Both the position numbers and the translations under genes were made by a program. The notes under the pieces are model-generated. The model searched no databases. It was not told where the DNA came from and worked only from the letters and a program-made list of their open reading frames with translations. From a virus, in the IMG/VR virus record IMGVR_UViG_3300048586_000424, positions 1 to 46,974 of that record: DNA of 46,974 bases; one strand, written 5' to 3'. This document shows positions 27,628 through 37,025 of this stretch, one piece after another (position 1 is the stretch's first letter; every line of letters begins with the position of its first letter).

Positions 27628-30600
27628 TCACGCTGCCTTCTCGGTTGCGAAGCCCCGGCCGACCACCGAGGACATCTGATACACTCTCACAGTCAGGGAC
27701 GTTTGAGCAGAGCCGAAGTCGGTGACCTGCTGCGCCTGCGTATAGGTGACGGACGGGCTGGTCGACGTCAGGGTGCGGACAACCGTCGAGCCGTTCATGA
27801 TGTCGACTTCATACGACTCGCTGGACTCACCCAGGGGCACGTCAGAACCGTTGATGTTGTTGCCGCCGATGCGAGTCCGGCGGACCCATTCGATGTCCCA
27901 GTCCTCGCTCACAGTGTCGCGGAGCAAGGTGACCTGGGCCGGGCTGTATGGCTTGTTGGCTGCACCCGTGAACGAGACCGAGCGGGTCAGTGCACCGTCA
28001 AAGCTTCGGCCGCTGGTGACCCCGCGGTAGTAATCGGTGTCCCCGAGTTCACCCGCGCCCATGGACCGCCGAAGCATCGACGAGTCGACCAGCATAAACG
28101 TGTCGCCCGGCAGGTGATTGACTGCCGAAGCTTCGGTGCCCCGCCGACCGCGAAGGAAGCCGGACAGGATATAGCTGCCATCGCCCTGAAGTGAAGCAGT
28201 GCGGAACTGCACAATCTCCGAGCCGATGATGGCAAGGTTGAGCATGTCGTCTTCGAGCAGCTCTTGCTGGGTGACCGACTCAAGCGACCCACTCCACAGC
28301 ACAACCTGCACAGTGTTGCCGTAGTCGAACACCTCGGGCACCGCGTCGCCGAGAGACCCCTGGGTGAACCCGATAGTTGCCGCTTGGTCAGAACTTGCAG
28401 CGGCCCAGCCGGGGTTGAAGTCTTCAGGCACGTTGATGTCCGCTTGCCAGATGTCAGCACCAGGCCAGGAGCCCGCACCCATCGGGCCCAACCCGAAGTA
28501 GAGGAACGGAGTCGTGGTGTCGTCGATATCCTGCACGAGCGGCACATCAGCGAGCACAAGCTGAGAGGGTGCGAAGACGGCAATGGTGTCCGGCGTCTGA
28601 CCCTCAGCAGAAGCGCCGCTGTTGCCCGACAGAAGGGCAAGCGACGGCGCATCACGGGTTGCCCTGAAGCTCAGGATGCCGTTGGCACCGACCTGCATGG
28701 TCTCGATACGGATGGTCCGCTCGAGGTCGTCGAGTTGAAGGGTGATGACGTCCGCAGGCTCGAAAGCGATGTAAGTGCGAGGCAGCGAGAAGTCATAGGC
28801 CTCCTGCTCATACCACCGACGACGGATGTACCGCTCAACCAACTGGATGGCGGTGTCCGGGTCTTCGGCATAGTTGTCAGCGTTGACGTTCGCAGTCCGC
28901 TGGCTGTCAGCCTGCCTACGGATGGCCGTCGCAGTGTTGGGCTGCTGGTCATTCATCGTGTCTGCGAAGGTGACATCCACACGCTGTGGCAGGTCGGTCT
29001 CGCTCGCGCGCTCAACCTTGTATCGGCTTTCACCCTCAACAACTAGTCGACGGGTAGGCACTGAAGTACCAGCCGCCGAACCCCTCACCACACCCTGGAG
29101 GCCGAAGTTATGGGGCCGGATGTCAGCGTCGTGCAGGGTGATGAGCGGCTCGAGGGTACTCTTCGCCGGCCCCTGGGTCGTGCTGAACCCCTTTATCGGC
29201 TGCGTGAACGCGGTATAGTCGGAGTCAGCTTCGGCATTGACCGCCTCGGCAATGTCCTCACAGATAGTCCGAAGCGTGGTGCCCTGCGGCGCGATGCGGT
29301 CAAGGAACCGGAACATCGCGCGGTTGCCGGTGTTCGGCCCCTGTGAGAAGAGCGCATTGATGGACGGGATGTAGAGCGCGTTATCGAGCGTCTCATTGCT
29401 CCAGTCGAGCCAGTCGATGATACGTAGTGGAGTCAGGGTCTCGAGGTCGAGCTCCATCTGCTGAAACGTTTCATACCCCGTCCAGAATGTGGGCCCGCCC
29501 CGATAGTTGTTCATCTGAGGAGATATACCAAAGACGTCCATCTCCAATGGCTCATATTGGAGCAGGATGTTGCCGGTGTCGGGGTCAACCTTGCAGAAGT
29601 AGCCATGCAGCGAGTCACGGACAGCAATAATCCAAGTGTCATCGGGCTCGTAGTAAATGACGCCCATGTTGACCCGCGAGGCGACGGCCATGGGCTCAGG
29701 CCATGTCACGGTGATTTGAGTGCCGACGGGGCCACCATAGACACAGAGCATCTCCAAGTCCGAAGTGCTCGTGGCGCCATGTGCACCGAAAGCCCAAATC
29801 TGGTCACCTCGGCGAGCGAAGAAAGCAGGGACGAAGTTGGTGTTTTCGTTGTAGACAAAAATGTTCAAGCCCGCATGATAGACTAAGCAGCGGTCAACCG
29901 GGCTTGCACCCCACATGCACACGAGCACTTGGCCCTCAATCTCAAAGAGCTGAACGCTGCCATTGACCAAGTTAGGCAGTTCGATAGTTTCGTAGAACTG
30001 GAAGTTGGGCCCGTAGAAGTGATAGAGCTCTTGAAAGACAATAGAGTCAGCTACCCATAAATCACCGTTGCTCTGGACGCCGACACAAGGATTGACGCTG
30101 ATGTCAATCGGCAGGGTGCCAAACTCGAGAACACTCTGAGTCACCATATCGAGGCGAGCCCAGTTGTTTTGAACTGCAACGAACAGGGTCTCAGTAGCCA
30201 AGTCAAGCCAAGTACCAAAAAGCCTGTTCATAGACGGCAGTAAAGAACCGCGCTCCGTCCCTGGGATGAAGGCGATGGGAAAGACGGCATCAGTGCCGCC
30301 CGTCACCTCAACCGACACGAGGGGCAGGCGGTTGCCGAACTTCTCGAGCGGTATCTCTTCGAACATGATGTAGGACAGGCCGCGATATGCAGGGCAGCTG
30401 TCTGCACCGAACTCGCCGTTGACCGTTGCCTCCATGCGGGGGTCGGGCAGCTGCGATGAGTCACCGTTGTAGATGCGGATGTTGTTCTGAATGCGCTTCT
30501 GCTGGCTCAGCTTCTCGCTGAATGTGAACGGGAACTGAGGCCCTGCTCCGGTGTTGTCGTAGATGAGGTGCTTGTCGAACCAAATCTTAGTGACGCCCTG

Positions 30601-30894
30601 GATTTCGTTGTCGCAGATGGCGACCGCCCACGTGCCGAAGTACTGGTATTCGTTGAACTTGCCGCCTTTGGTCTTGTTCCGCCTCTTGACTTCCTTCAAT
30701 GCCTCAGCGAAGAAGATGGTGCACTCGAGGCGCCGGGTGCCCCACATCTTCGGGATGACGGTGCCGTAGTCCGCTCCCGTGACATTGAGCTCCGACAGGC
30801 GCGGGCCTTCAAACTTCTGGCTCGCCGCAATCGCATACTGCGTCGCTATAAGCGCGGCAGTGATGACTGCTTTCGAGACGGGGTCAATCGCCAT
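27628..30894 (-). CDS. Tail hub/tip protein
   Basis: A 1088-residue baseplate hub of the GTA g15 / lambda gpJ type, the largest protein. The N-terminus (SELNVTGADYGTVIPKMWGT, RLECTIFFAEAL) matches phage tail hubs; the C-terminal third (RPHNFGLQGVVRG, YKVERASETDLPQRVDVTFA, EIVQFRTASLQGDGSYILSG) is the conserved hub core and ends in a fibronectin-III-like stretch. Residues about 215-540 look like a beta-propeller-type insertion (NRLFGTWLDLATETLFVAVQ, VQSNGDLWVADS) and are encoded by less GC-rich DNA. It probably carries the binding protein encoded next. Confidence 0.85.
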   Translation of the reverse strand: MAIDPVSKAVITAALIATQYAIAASQKFEGPRLSELNVTGADYGTVIPKMWGTRRLECTIFFAEALKEVKRRNKTKGGKFNEYQYFGTWAVAICDNEIQGVTKIWFDKHLIYDNTGAGPQFPFTFSEKLSQQKRIQNNIRIYNGDSSQLPDPRMEATVNGEFGADSCPAYRGLSYIMFEEIPLEKFGNRLPLVSVEVTGGTDAVFPIAFIPGTERGSLLPSMNRLFGTWLDLATETLFVAVQNNWARLDMVTQSVLEFGTLPIDISVNPCVGVQSNGDLWVADSIVFQELYHFYGPNFQFYETIELPNLVNGSVQLFEIEGQVLVCMWGASPVDRCLVYHAGLNIFVYNENTNFVPAFFARRGDQIWAFGAHGATSTSDLEMLCVYGGPVGTQITVTWPEPMAVASRVNMGVIYYEPDDTWIIAVRDSLHGYFCKVDPDTGNILLQYEPLEMDVFGISPQMNNYRGGPTFWTGYETFQQMELDLETLTPLRIIDWLDWSNETLDNALYIPSINALFSQGPNTGNRAMFRFLDRIAPQGTTLRTICEDIAEAVNAEADSDYTAFTQPIKGFSTTQGPAKSTLEPLITLHDADIRPHNFGLQGVVRGSAAGTSVPTRRLVVEGESRYKVERASETDLPQRVDVTFADTMNDQQPNTATAIRRQADSQRTANVNADNYAEDPDTAIQLVERYIRRRWYEQEAYDFSLPRTYIAFEPADVITLQLDDLERTIRIETMQVGANGILSFRATRDAPSLALLSGNSGASAEGQTPDTIAVFAPSQLVLADVPLVQDIDDTTTPFLYFGLGPMGAGSWPGADIWQADINVPEDFNPGWAAASSDQAATIGFTQGSLGDAVPEVFDYGNTVQVVLWSGSLESVTQQELLEDDMLNLAIIGSEIVQFRTASLQGDGSYILSGFLRGRRGTEASAVNHLPGDTFMLVDSSMLRRSMGAGELGDTDYYRGVTSGRSFDGALTRSVSFTGAANKPYSPAQVTLLRDTVSEDWDIEWVRRTRIGGNNINGSDVPLGESSESYEVDIMNGSTVVRTLTSTSPSVTYTQAQQVTDFGSAQTSLTVRVYQMSSVVGRGFATEKAA

Positions 30895-31312
30895 TCGTCA
30901 AACTCCGGAAGCGCCAGGCGCTGTGGATGGGCCACAGCCGAATTGCTGAGTCGAGTCGATGTTCACTGACGGTCTTGCCCACATAGCAATGTATCAGGGT
31001 CGAACCGCCGATGATACCCATATGCTGCGGCTTGCCGCCGAGGATAAGGAGCAGGACGTCCCCTGGGAGGGGGTTGTCCACAGGTGAGAGGGTTTCAGAC
31101 AGAGCCCGCTTCAAGAAGTCGGGGTCAACTCGGGGTGAGTAGTCGGCCTTCTTGAAGTGAGGGTGGTCGGCTTCGGGCAACCCCAGTTCGCGAGCGACCC
31201 CGGTGATGAGGCCCTTGCAGTCGCACCCGAGACCGCGGTAGTCGGCTTGCCAGCGAAACGGGGTGCCCAACCACAGCCGCGCCTGGTCGATGTAGTCTTG
31301 GCGGGTCGTCAT
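30884..31312 (-). CDS. NlpC/P60-type tail peptidase
   Basis: A 142-residue cysteine peptidase-like protein: ARLWLGTPFRWQADYRGLGC then DCKGLITGV (catalytic Cys in GCDCKG) and PQHMGIIGG (His). Family usual length. In GTAs and related phages (g14) it sits between DUF2163 and the hub and works in tail assembly or cell-wall penetration. It overlaps the hub by 11 bases and the DUF2163 gene by four. Confidence 0.86.
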   Translation of the reverse strand: MTTRQDYIDQARLWLGTPFRWQADYRGLGCDCKGLITGVARELGLPEADHPHFKKADYSPRVDPDFLKRALSETLSPVDNPLPGDVLLLILGGKPQHMGIIGGSTLIHCYVGKTVSEHRLDSAIRLWPIHSAWRFRSLTNGD

Positions 31313-32169
31313 TTCGGCACCGGGTAACGCAGGGTCTTGTCCGTGCCCGGGACGTCAGGGAAGCCGCCGAAGTTGAGGATGTTGCTTCGGTCCTTGCAAT
31401 CCTGCCGAGTCTTGCCACACCCGCGGAACAGCGTCACGTTGTCGCCGGGTGCAGGCAAGTCGGGCAGCGGCGACTCGAGGATAACCTGGCGGGTGGCCGA
31501 CGTCCACTTGAAGATTTGAGTCGAGCGAACGCCGACGAGGTCACCCGAGTCGAACTGAATGAGGCCGGAGTTGAAGTACCGGTCAGCAGGCACAGGGCCG
31601 CCGAAGCCGGTCACTGTTAGGGTCAGCAGGTCGGTCACCGTGTCAATCGTCAGGGCTTCGCTCTCGACGCTGTAGCCGCACCGTGAGTCCCCGAAGTCGT
31701 GTGAGCAGTAGGGCGAGATGATGCGACCGACGACCTGGTTGTAGCGGTCAGCCACAGAGCGAACCTCGAAGCGAAAAGCCCCGCCCTCCACAGTCGCCCC
31801 GCTGATGTAGCCCTTCATCAGCGGCACGTGCCCCTGGGCGAGGTTGTCCCAGCGAACATCGAACAGGCGCACCGTGGCCATGTCGAGGCGGCCACCGAGC
31901 ACCTGAGCGCGGGTCAGTCGAGCAGTCAGTGGGCCAGAGACCTCGAAGTTGTCAGCCTCGAGCCCGACCGAGAATTGAACGGCCGACGGGAAGATGCCAG
32001 TGTCTGCGTAGTAAGTCTGCAGGCCATCGCCCAAGTCATACTCGACATTCCGGTCGTGGTCCGTGATGCCGAGGGTCGTGCCGTCCAACATCTCGATGAG
32101 CATGCACCGAGTGAACTTCGTGCGGCCTGAAGCGATATGCGAGGCAAGCCCGCCAACACTGCGAGTCAT
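31309..32169 (-). CDS. DUF2163 tail protein (g13-like)
   Basis: A 286-residue distal-tail protein. Typical landmarks: MLDGTTLGITDHDRNVEYDL, then CSHDFGDSRCGYSVE and the Cys-rich end FRGCGKTRQDCKDRSNILNF with GGFPDVPGTDK. In RcGTA this family (g13) binds an iron-sulfur cluster and links the tail ring to the hub. Start overlaps the DUF2460 stop by four bases. Confidence 0.88.
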   Translation of the reverse strand: MTRSVGGLASHIASGRTKFTRCMLIEMLDGTTLGITDHDRNVEYDLGDGLQTYYADTGIFPSAVQFSVGLEADNFEVSGPLTARLTRAQVLGGRLDMATVRLFDVRWDNLAQGHVPLMKGYISGATVEGGAFRFEVRSVADRYNQVVGRIISPYCSHDFGDSRCGYSVESEALTIDTVTDLLTLTVTGFGGPVPADRYFNSGLIQFDSGDLVGVRSTQIFKWTSATRQVILESPLPDLPAPGDNVTLFRGCGKTRQDCKDRSNILNFGGFPDVPGTDKTLRYPVPK

Positions 32170-32768
32170 TCTTCCCGAACCTCTACAAGTCCAATGGTTT
32201 CAATCTTGTCCAGGTCTGCCGAGTACTGGTTCATCGTGAAGACCCCGTCGAACCGGACAGGGACATCGAACTCGCCAGTCACCGTCACGACTACGCCTGT
32301 GCCCGGAGGGCTGGTGAAAGTGACGAGGCCTGTGTCGTAGTTGACAGAAACGCCAGACGTCACCAGAGTGCCATCGCGGAACACCTGCACTGGGCTGACG
32401 GGCCGCGTTATCTTGCGGGCGAAGGTCTCGCTGCCCACAGTGTAGGACTTGGTTATCTGGAACTGAGTCTGTGAGGCGTTGCCAGTGCCGATGATAGAAG
32501 CCTCGAGCTTGTAGTCAGAGATGTCCCTGAAGCGAAACGGGTTGAGCGCACCCCGAGCAACCTTGTAGAAGTTGCGGACCTGGGTGTAGACTGAGCCTTC
32601 ACGCGTGGACATCGGGTAAGCGATTTCAAACTCGAGCAGGCTCTGGCTCTGCCTGGCGTTGCGGTGCTCCCACCCGCCGTCAGTGCGGACAATCTCGATG
32701 TCCTCTGGGTCCCGACGGATGGCCCCGATTTCGACTTGAGTCGGAAGGCGTTGGTTGATGAAGGTCAT
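32166..32768 (-). CDS. DUF2460 distal tail protein (g12-like)
   Basis: A 200-residue protein of the DUF2460 family, the distal tail ring of GTA-like tails: FINQRLPTQVEIGAI, then TDGGWEHRNARQSQSLLEFE and the central VRNFYKVARGALNPFRFRD. Length as usual for the family. Coupled to the tape measure gene by a four-base overlap. Confidence 0.88.
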   Translation of the reverse strand: MTFINQRLPTQVEIGAIRRDPEDIEIVRTDGGWEHRNARQSQSLLEFEIAYPMSTREGSVYTQVRNFYKVARGALNPFRFRDISDYKLEASIIGTGNASQTQFQITKSYTVGSETFARKITRPVSPVQVFRDGTLVTSGVSVNYDTGLVTFTSPPGTGVVVTVTGEFDVPVRFDGVFTMNQYSADLDKIETIGLVEVREE

Positions 32769-34582
32769 CCCACAATCCCCTGGCGGCGAGAGCGGTCAAG
32801 TTCGCGGCCGGCTTCAGCGGCAATCATCTTGCCGGTGCGCCGCGCGTCTCGGTCGTTCATGGCGCCGTTCACGTTGACGTTGAAGGTGTTGTTCGTCCCG
32901 CCCTGCGGTAGGTCCTTGTTGGCGATGACGTTCATCGGCGAGTTCTTGGCGTAGACAATCTCAGGCCCTGCCTCACCGACCACACCCCACTGACCCCTGG
33001 GAATAGTGCCGCCGCTGGCGAACCCGCCCGCAAAGCCGCCCCCGCCGATTGCGCTGCTGAGGGCACCGAAGATTTGCTTGGTGATGAACTGCCTCACGAA
33101 AAGCTGGGTCAGTTCAGCAAGCAAGTTCTTCGCCGCATCGCCGAGAGACTTGAATTGCAGGATTGAGTCTTCCACAGCGAAGGCGACACTGCCGGCCACG
33201 CTGTCGGCGAACCTGACGCTCTCTTGAGTCGCGGCCTCGAAAGCATCAGTGGCGGGCTTGGTGACCGCGCCAATGCTGGCCTCATCGAACCCCTTGCTGA
33301 GGCTGCCCTCGTCACCAGAAGCGCCAGCGAGCACACCCTCGGCCTGGCCGAACAGGTCGTTGGCCAGTCGAGCTTTGAGCTCATCGAGTGCTGCGGTATA
33401 CTGGTCGGCCGTTATCTTGCCGGCTTTCAGCGACTTGTCGAGGACGGCCAAGTCTTCGTTAAACTGGCTCCGGGTTTCCTGGACCGGGTAGAGATTGCTC
33501 ATCAGCCGCTTGAGCGACTCCCCGAGTTCATCCACAGGGGGCTTGGCTTCGGCCGCGCTCTTGCCTGCGGACTTCGACGCCTTGCCAGCTTTCTCCAATG
33601 CTGCAGCAGCGGCATCGGCAGCAGCGCTGCCCGCCTTCTGTGCATCAATCAGTGCACGCTGCCGCTGAAGGTCGGCGAGAATTTCCTGCTCGCGACGAGT
33701 GCGGGCAATGTTGTCGTTGGTCTCGCCGGTGACGAACCGCTTCACTCGGCCGAAGAAACCGACGCCCTCTTGGGTCAGTCGAACGTTCTCTTGCCTAAGC
33801 GCCACAAGGTAGCCGATGGCGTTCGCTGCGGCGACAACCATTCGACCAAGAGCACCAGCAAGTGCATCGACAGCTCCGACGTTCTGAGACACGGCCTTGG
33901 CGAAGCTGACCTGCATGACCTGCTTGAAGCGGGAGATGGAGTCAGCGGCAATGTCCGCTTGCGAGATAAGCTCGTCGCTGAGGACAGCACCGGCTGCATC
34001 GGCTTCGGTGTAGAACTTGCGAAGGCCCTCGGCACCCTGGGACAGCAGGGGCAACATCTTCTGGCCGGCCTTGCCGAAGATGTCGACGGCCACCGCTGCT
34101 CGCTTGGCCGGGTCGTCGATACCTTGGATGGCATCGGCGACATCGAAGAGCACAGCCTCGGTGCTGCGAAGCGACCCGTCTTCGTTGCGAAGGCGGATGC
34201 CGAGGTCGGCAAAGGCCTTGTTGCCCTCACCGATTGACCGAGTGAGTCGAGCCAGGCCCTTCTCAACCTCTTCCGAAGTCAGGTTGACCTGAGTCCCCGC
34301 ATACCTAAACGTCTGCAGGGTGCGAGTGGTCACACCAACCTGCTCGGCGACTTCGCCGATGGAGGCAGCATAATCCAACGCACCCTGCACAGCAGCAGCA
34401 GTGAACATCGCGCCAGCCGCAACGGCAAGCGCACCCAGGGAACGACCGAGGGCCCCAGCACCCTTGCCGATGTTGCCGAACGCGGTCTTGGCCCGCATCT
34501 CAGCTTTCGACAAGCCATCATTAAAGCCACCGCTGTCGATACCAAGCGCGATGCGCAGAGCACCGATAAGACTGTTGGCCAT
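32765..34582 (-). CDS. Tail tape measure protein
   Basis: A 605-residue tape measure. The N-terminus (IALGIDSGGFNDGLSKAEMR) and central repeats of helical, hydrophobic segments (AGALGRSLGALAVAAGAMF, LVALRQENVRL) and the DUF/TMP motif GVTTRTLQTFRYAG are typical. The C-terminal end (GGFAGGFASGGTIPRGQWG then VVGEAGPEIVYAK) matches lambda- and GTA-like tape measures. By the usual 0.15 nm per residue, the tail would be about 90 nm. Confidence 0.9.
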   Translation of the reverse strand: MANSLIGALRIALGIDSGGFNDGLSKAEMRAKTAFGNIGKGAGALGRSLGALAVAAGAMFTAAAVQGALDYAASIGEVAEQVGVTTRTLQTFRYAGTQVNLTSEEVEKGLARLTRSIGEGNKAFADLGIRLRNEDGSLRSTEAVLFDVADAIQGIDDPAKRAAVAVDIFGKAGQKMLPLLSQGAEGLRKFYTEADAAGAVLSDELISQADIAADSISRFKQVMQVSFAKAVSQNVGAVDALAGALGRMVVAAANAIGYLVALRQENVRLTQEGVGFFGRVKRFVTGETNDNIARTRREQEILADLQRQRALIDAQKAGSAAADAAAAALEKAGKASKSAGKSAAEAKPPVDELGESLKRLMSNLYPVQETRSQFNEDLAVLDKSLKAGKITADQYTAALDELKARLANDLFGQAEGVLAGASGDEGSLSKGFDEASIGAVTKPATDAFEAATQESVRFADSVAGSVAFAVEDSILQFKSLGDAAKNLLAELTQLFVRQFITKQIFGALSSAIGGGGFAGGFASGGTIPRGQWGVVGEAGPEIVYAKNSPMNVIANKDLPQGGTNNTFNVNVNGAMNDRDARRTGKMIAAEAGRELDRSRRQGIVG

Positions 34583-34585
34583 GTG

Positions 34586-34897
34586 CTACTTCCCTCGTTT
34601 AGACTTCGGCAGCGGCAGACCCTTGCGGGCCGCCTCGGCTTTCATTTGAGCGATAGCGCTTCGAGTCTCAACGTCCCGGGTTTCCTGACCAAGCACAATC
34701 GCCTGGAGGTCCTTGCGGATGTTGGGCATTCGCTTGTAGCGAGCGTAGTTAGCAGATAGCCATGCACCCCACATGACCCTCGCCGAGTCTTCTCGCTGCC
34801 GCTTCTCGAAGCCCTTGGTGTAGGAGGACAACTCGCGCAGAGTGTAGTCGTTGACCTCAGAAGGTGACAGGCCAAGGCGGCCTGCCGTCTCCATCAC
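34586..34897 (-). CDS. Second tail chaperone-like protein (g10.1-like)
   Basis: A 103-residue protein located where RcGTA has the small g10.1 (Phage_TAC type) protein. Helical and charged (LSSYTKGFEKRQREDSARVM) with a basic tail (LPLPKSKRGK). The start overlaps the previous stop (GTGATGG). It may be translated by coupling or by frameshift with the preceding gene, as is usual for tail chaperones; no clear slippery site was found. Confidence 0.75.
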   Translation of the reverse strand: MMETAGRLGLSPSEVNDYTLRELSSYTKGFEKRQREDSARVMWGAWLSANYARYKRMPNIRKDLQAIVLGQETRDVETRSAIAQMKAEAARKGLPLPKSKRGK

Positions 34898-35265
34898 TCG
34901 GTCGGTTGTCCAGGGCTCATAGGGCCCAGGGGTGCCCCATTGGCCGGCCCCCTGTCTTCGTCGGGCAGAGCCCCGATAAGCGCCAGGGTGATAGACCGCT
35001 GGATTGCTTCGAGGCTCTCGGCTTCGTCGAGGATGTCAAGGACAGCTTCCTTGGTCATCTCGCGGTGGTGGGTTCTGAGCCCTGCCCACAGGATGCCCAC
35101 CAGGTCGTCAGCCGACAGCTGCTCGTCCAAGGTGTTCATCTTGTCGCTGACTTCCTGGAAGCTCTTCACACCCCAGTGGTCTTGAAGGGCGGCCATGGCT
35201 CGCACGCTGAAGCGCATGGTGTAGTCACGGCCGCCCAGGCGGATAGTCCGGTCAGCGAGGCTCAC
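34894..35265 (-). CDS. Tail assembly chaperone (g10-like)
   Basis: A 123-residue protein of the GTA g10 chaperone family: RTIRLGGRDYTMRFSVRAMA, LSADDLVGILWAGLRTHHRE and the acidic, Gly/Pro-rich end. It guides the tape measure before tube assembly. Stop overlaps the next start; start overlaps the major tail gene by four bases. Confidence 0.8.
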   Translation of the reverse strand: MSLADRTIRLGGRDYTMRFSVRAMAALQDHWGVKSFQEVSDKMNTLDEQLSADDLVGILWAGLRTHHREMTKEAVLDILDEAESLEAIQRSITLALIGALPDEDRGPANGAPLGPMSPGQPTE

Positions 35266-35717
35266 GGGTAGGTGGACACGATGCTGGACGCAACCTTGAA
35301 GGTCATGGTTGCAGTCTTGACGACCTCGGTCTCGATGTCAGCCAGGGTGAAGCTGACCGACTTGATGTCGAAGTCATGAGTGGCCACTTGCGTGTAGCCG
35401 TCGAACTCGACGATGCGCGCGGCGTAGGTGTCGTCTGCACCGGTGAGCGCGCGGATGGCGAGGTCGGTTGCCGACCCAGGGACATAGTTGAGCTCGACTT
35501 CGTAGTCGGTATCCGTGCGGAACCCGCGGACGAACTCACGGCGACGGTCAGGGCTCTCGAGGTGGGTGGCCTCGATTTGCTCGTAGGACTCGTCGTTCGG
35601 CAGGCCGATGCGCTTGACTTCGACCAGCTTGATGAGGGTGGGCGGCGAAGTCTGAGGCGAGACGCTCAGGTCTTCGATGTAGAACTGGCTGAGATAGCCA
35701 ATCGTTGCTTCGGTCAT
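35262..35717 (-). CDS. Major tail tube protein
   Basis: A 151-residue beta-rich protein located immediately before the chaperones, the position of RcGTA g9. FYIEDLSVSPQTSPPTLIKL, VELNYVPGSATDLAIRAL and FDIKSVSFTLADIETEVVKT fit the tube-protein fold. Good RBS (AAGGAGAG). Assignment rests on size, position and fold pattern. Confidence 0.8.
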   Translation of the reverse strand: MTEATIGYLSQFYIEDLSVSPQTSPPTLIKLVEVKRIGLPNDESYEQIEATHLESPDRRREFVRGFRTDTDYEVELNYVPGSATDLAIRALTGADDTYAARIVEFDGYTQVATHDFDIKSVSFTLADIETEVVKTATMTFKVASSIVSTYP

Positions 35718-35729
35718 TGCAGTCTCTCC

Positions 35730-36236
35730 TTAGTTGCTGCTGCGTCGTGCGGCACGTTGCGCCTTAGCCGCGAGGCGCTTGGCTGCTTTGTCGATTTGCT
35801 CAGCCAATTCTCGTTTTGCCATCTCCAAGGCATCGTTCTTTTTCATGTCCCAGGCCGGCCTCATGAAGGGCTGCGGTGCCTGGTTCGCAGTGCCGAATTC
35901 CTGCAAGACGCCGGAAGGCGGCGGAGCTCGCTGCCCACCCTTGGCTGACGGACCCACAAACATCTCAACCGTAGTCTTGGCTTCGGAGCGGTAGCCGTTC
36001 GCAGTCTTGACCCTGTTAGACGCCCCTCGCTGACGACGGGTCAGCTTCTGGCTCGAGGTCACCGACTCCTTCAGCACGCCGGTGTCTTCTGGTGCCCTGG
36101 GCTGTGCCTCGTTGACGAACAGGTCAGCCATGCTGGTCAGGGTTCGCTTCAGCACGTTGCGGCTGGTAGCCTTGGGCAACTGCTGCAGGGCTGACTGCAA
36201 TTCGCGCAGACCCTCGATGCGAGTCTTAAACTTCAC
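35730..36236 (-). CDS. HK97 gp10-like tail-completion protein
   Basis: A 168-residue protein matching HK97 gp10: VKFKTRIEGLRELQSALQQL (initiator GTG at 36236), APEDTGVLKESV and the motif LQEFGTANQAPQPFMRPAWD near the C-terminus. It joins the tail to the neck. A longer frame to 36287 has no homology. It overlaps the DUF3168-like gene by 11 bases. Confidence 0.85.
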   Translation of the reverse strand: MKFKTRIEGLRELQSALQQLPKATSRNVLKRTLTSMADLFVNEAQPRAPEDTGVLKESVTSSQKLTRRQRGASNRVKTANGYRSEAKTTVEMFVGPSAKGGQRAPPPSGVLQEFGTANQAPQPFMRPAWDMKKNDALEMAKRELAEQIDKAAKRLAAKAQRAARRSSN

Positions 36237-36648
36237 GGTACCACACAGTGTAGTCGACGCGGTGGCGGTAGAGCCGAGAGGGTTCATCCCAGCCGTCGGC
36301 CTCAGTCACGAAGAAGATGCCGTGAATGGCCACCGATTGCTGCGGGCTATCGGCGCCATAGGACACCTCACCGCTGAACCCTGCGAGCACCGACCGCACA
36401 GCCTTGGACAGGGCGTTGGCCGCGTCGAGCGTCTTGGCCCAGGAGTCGACCTGGATGCGAAGCTGAGGCAGGTTGCGCTGACCCTCGAGCGTGGTCTCAT
36501 CGAACGAGGACACTCGGTTGATAACGACCGAGGGTTCCTTGACCCCCTGCTGAAGGATGACGGGGTAGACCCGCTCACCGTCCACAAGGCTGAAGACGAC
36601 GACGTCGCCGAGAAGGACTTCGCGGAGTGCTGCTCGAATGTCGCCCAT
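36226..36648 (-). CDS. DUF3168 tail-terminator protein
   Basis: A 140-residue protein of DUF3168/tail-terminator type: MGDIRAALREVLLGDVVVFS, RNLPQLRIQVDSWAKTLDAA and the end YRHRVDYTVWYRE. RcGTA g8 and SPP1 gp17 analogues close the tail tube. Overlaps the next and previous genes by one and 11 bases. Confidence 0.82.
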   Translation of the reverse strand: MGDIRAALREVLLGDVVVFSLVDGERVYPVILQQGVKEPSVVINRVSSFDETTLEGQRNLPQLRIQVDSWAKTLDAANALSKAVRSVLAGFSGEVSYGADSPQQSVAIHGIFFVTEADGWDEPSRLYRHRVDYTVWYREV

Positions 36649-37025
36649 TAGTCTGCCTGCCTGCTTGCCACAATCTTAATCCATTCGCGGCGACCCACCT
36701 CAGCGACCGAGATGATGTCGTAGACCTGCCCAGGGCCCGGCTCAGGCACCGGAGAAACGCCGTCGGGGCGGGCGGGGTAGATGATGCGGTCCTTGGGGTT
36801 TACATCGGCCACAAGGCTCGAGAAGCGGATGTAGATGTCGACCTGCTCGCGCGCTGCCCATTGCGGAGCGTTCACCCGCTCGGTGCCGCGCACCGGGTCA
36901 ACAGAAGCAGCACGCTGAATAGCCAGCGGGACCCAGGTCATCACAGGTTCGCCGCTGTCCGACTGGGCGATGGTCGCGCGCTCGATGTCGATGCGACGGT
37001 CAAGCCTGGATACGTTGACCTTCAT
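36648..37025 (-). CDS. Head-tail joining protein
   Basis: A 125-residue protein of the phage head-tail joining (HK97 gp7/ SPP1 gp16-like) type: MKVNVSRLDRRIDIERATIA, then ADVNPKDRIIYP and VYDIISVAEVGRREWIKI. The ATG at 37025 lies in the end of the glycosyltransferase-like gene (26-base overlap). Family length is as expected. Confidence 0.8.
   Translation of the reverse strand: MKVNVSRLDRRIDIERATIAQSDSGEPVMTWVPLAIQRAASVDPVRGTERVNAPQWAAREQVDIYIRFSSLVADVNPKDRIIYPARPDGVSPVPEPGPGQVYDIISVAEVGRREWIKIVASRQAD

Noticed and set aside
34890-34960. Programmed frameshift between the two tail chaperone genes
   Set aside because: The overlap and the GGGGG run are suggestive, but no heptamer fits the X XXY YYZ rule in the reading frame; left as possible, not called.
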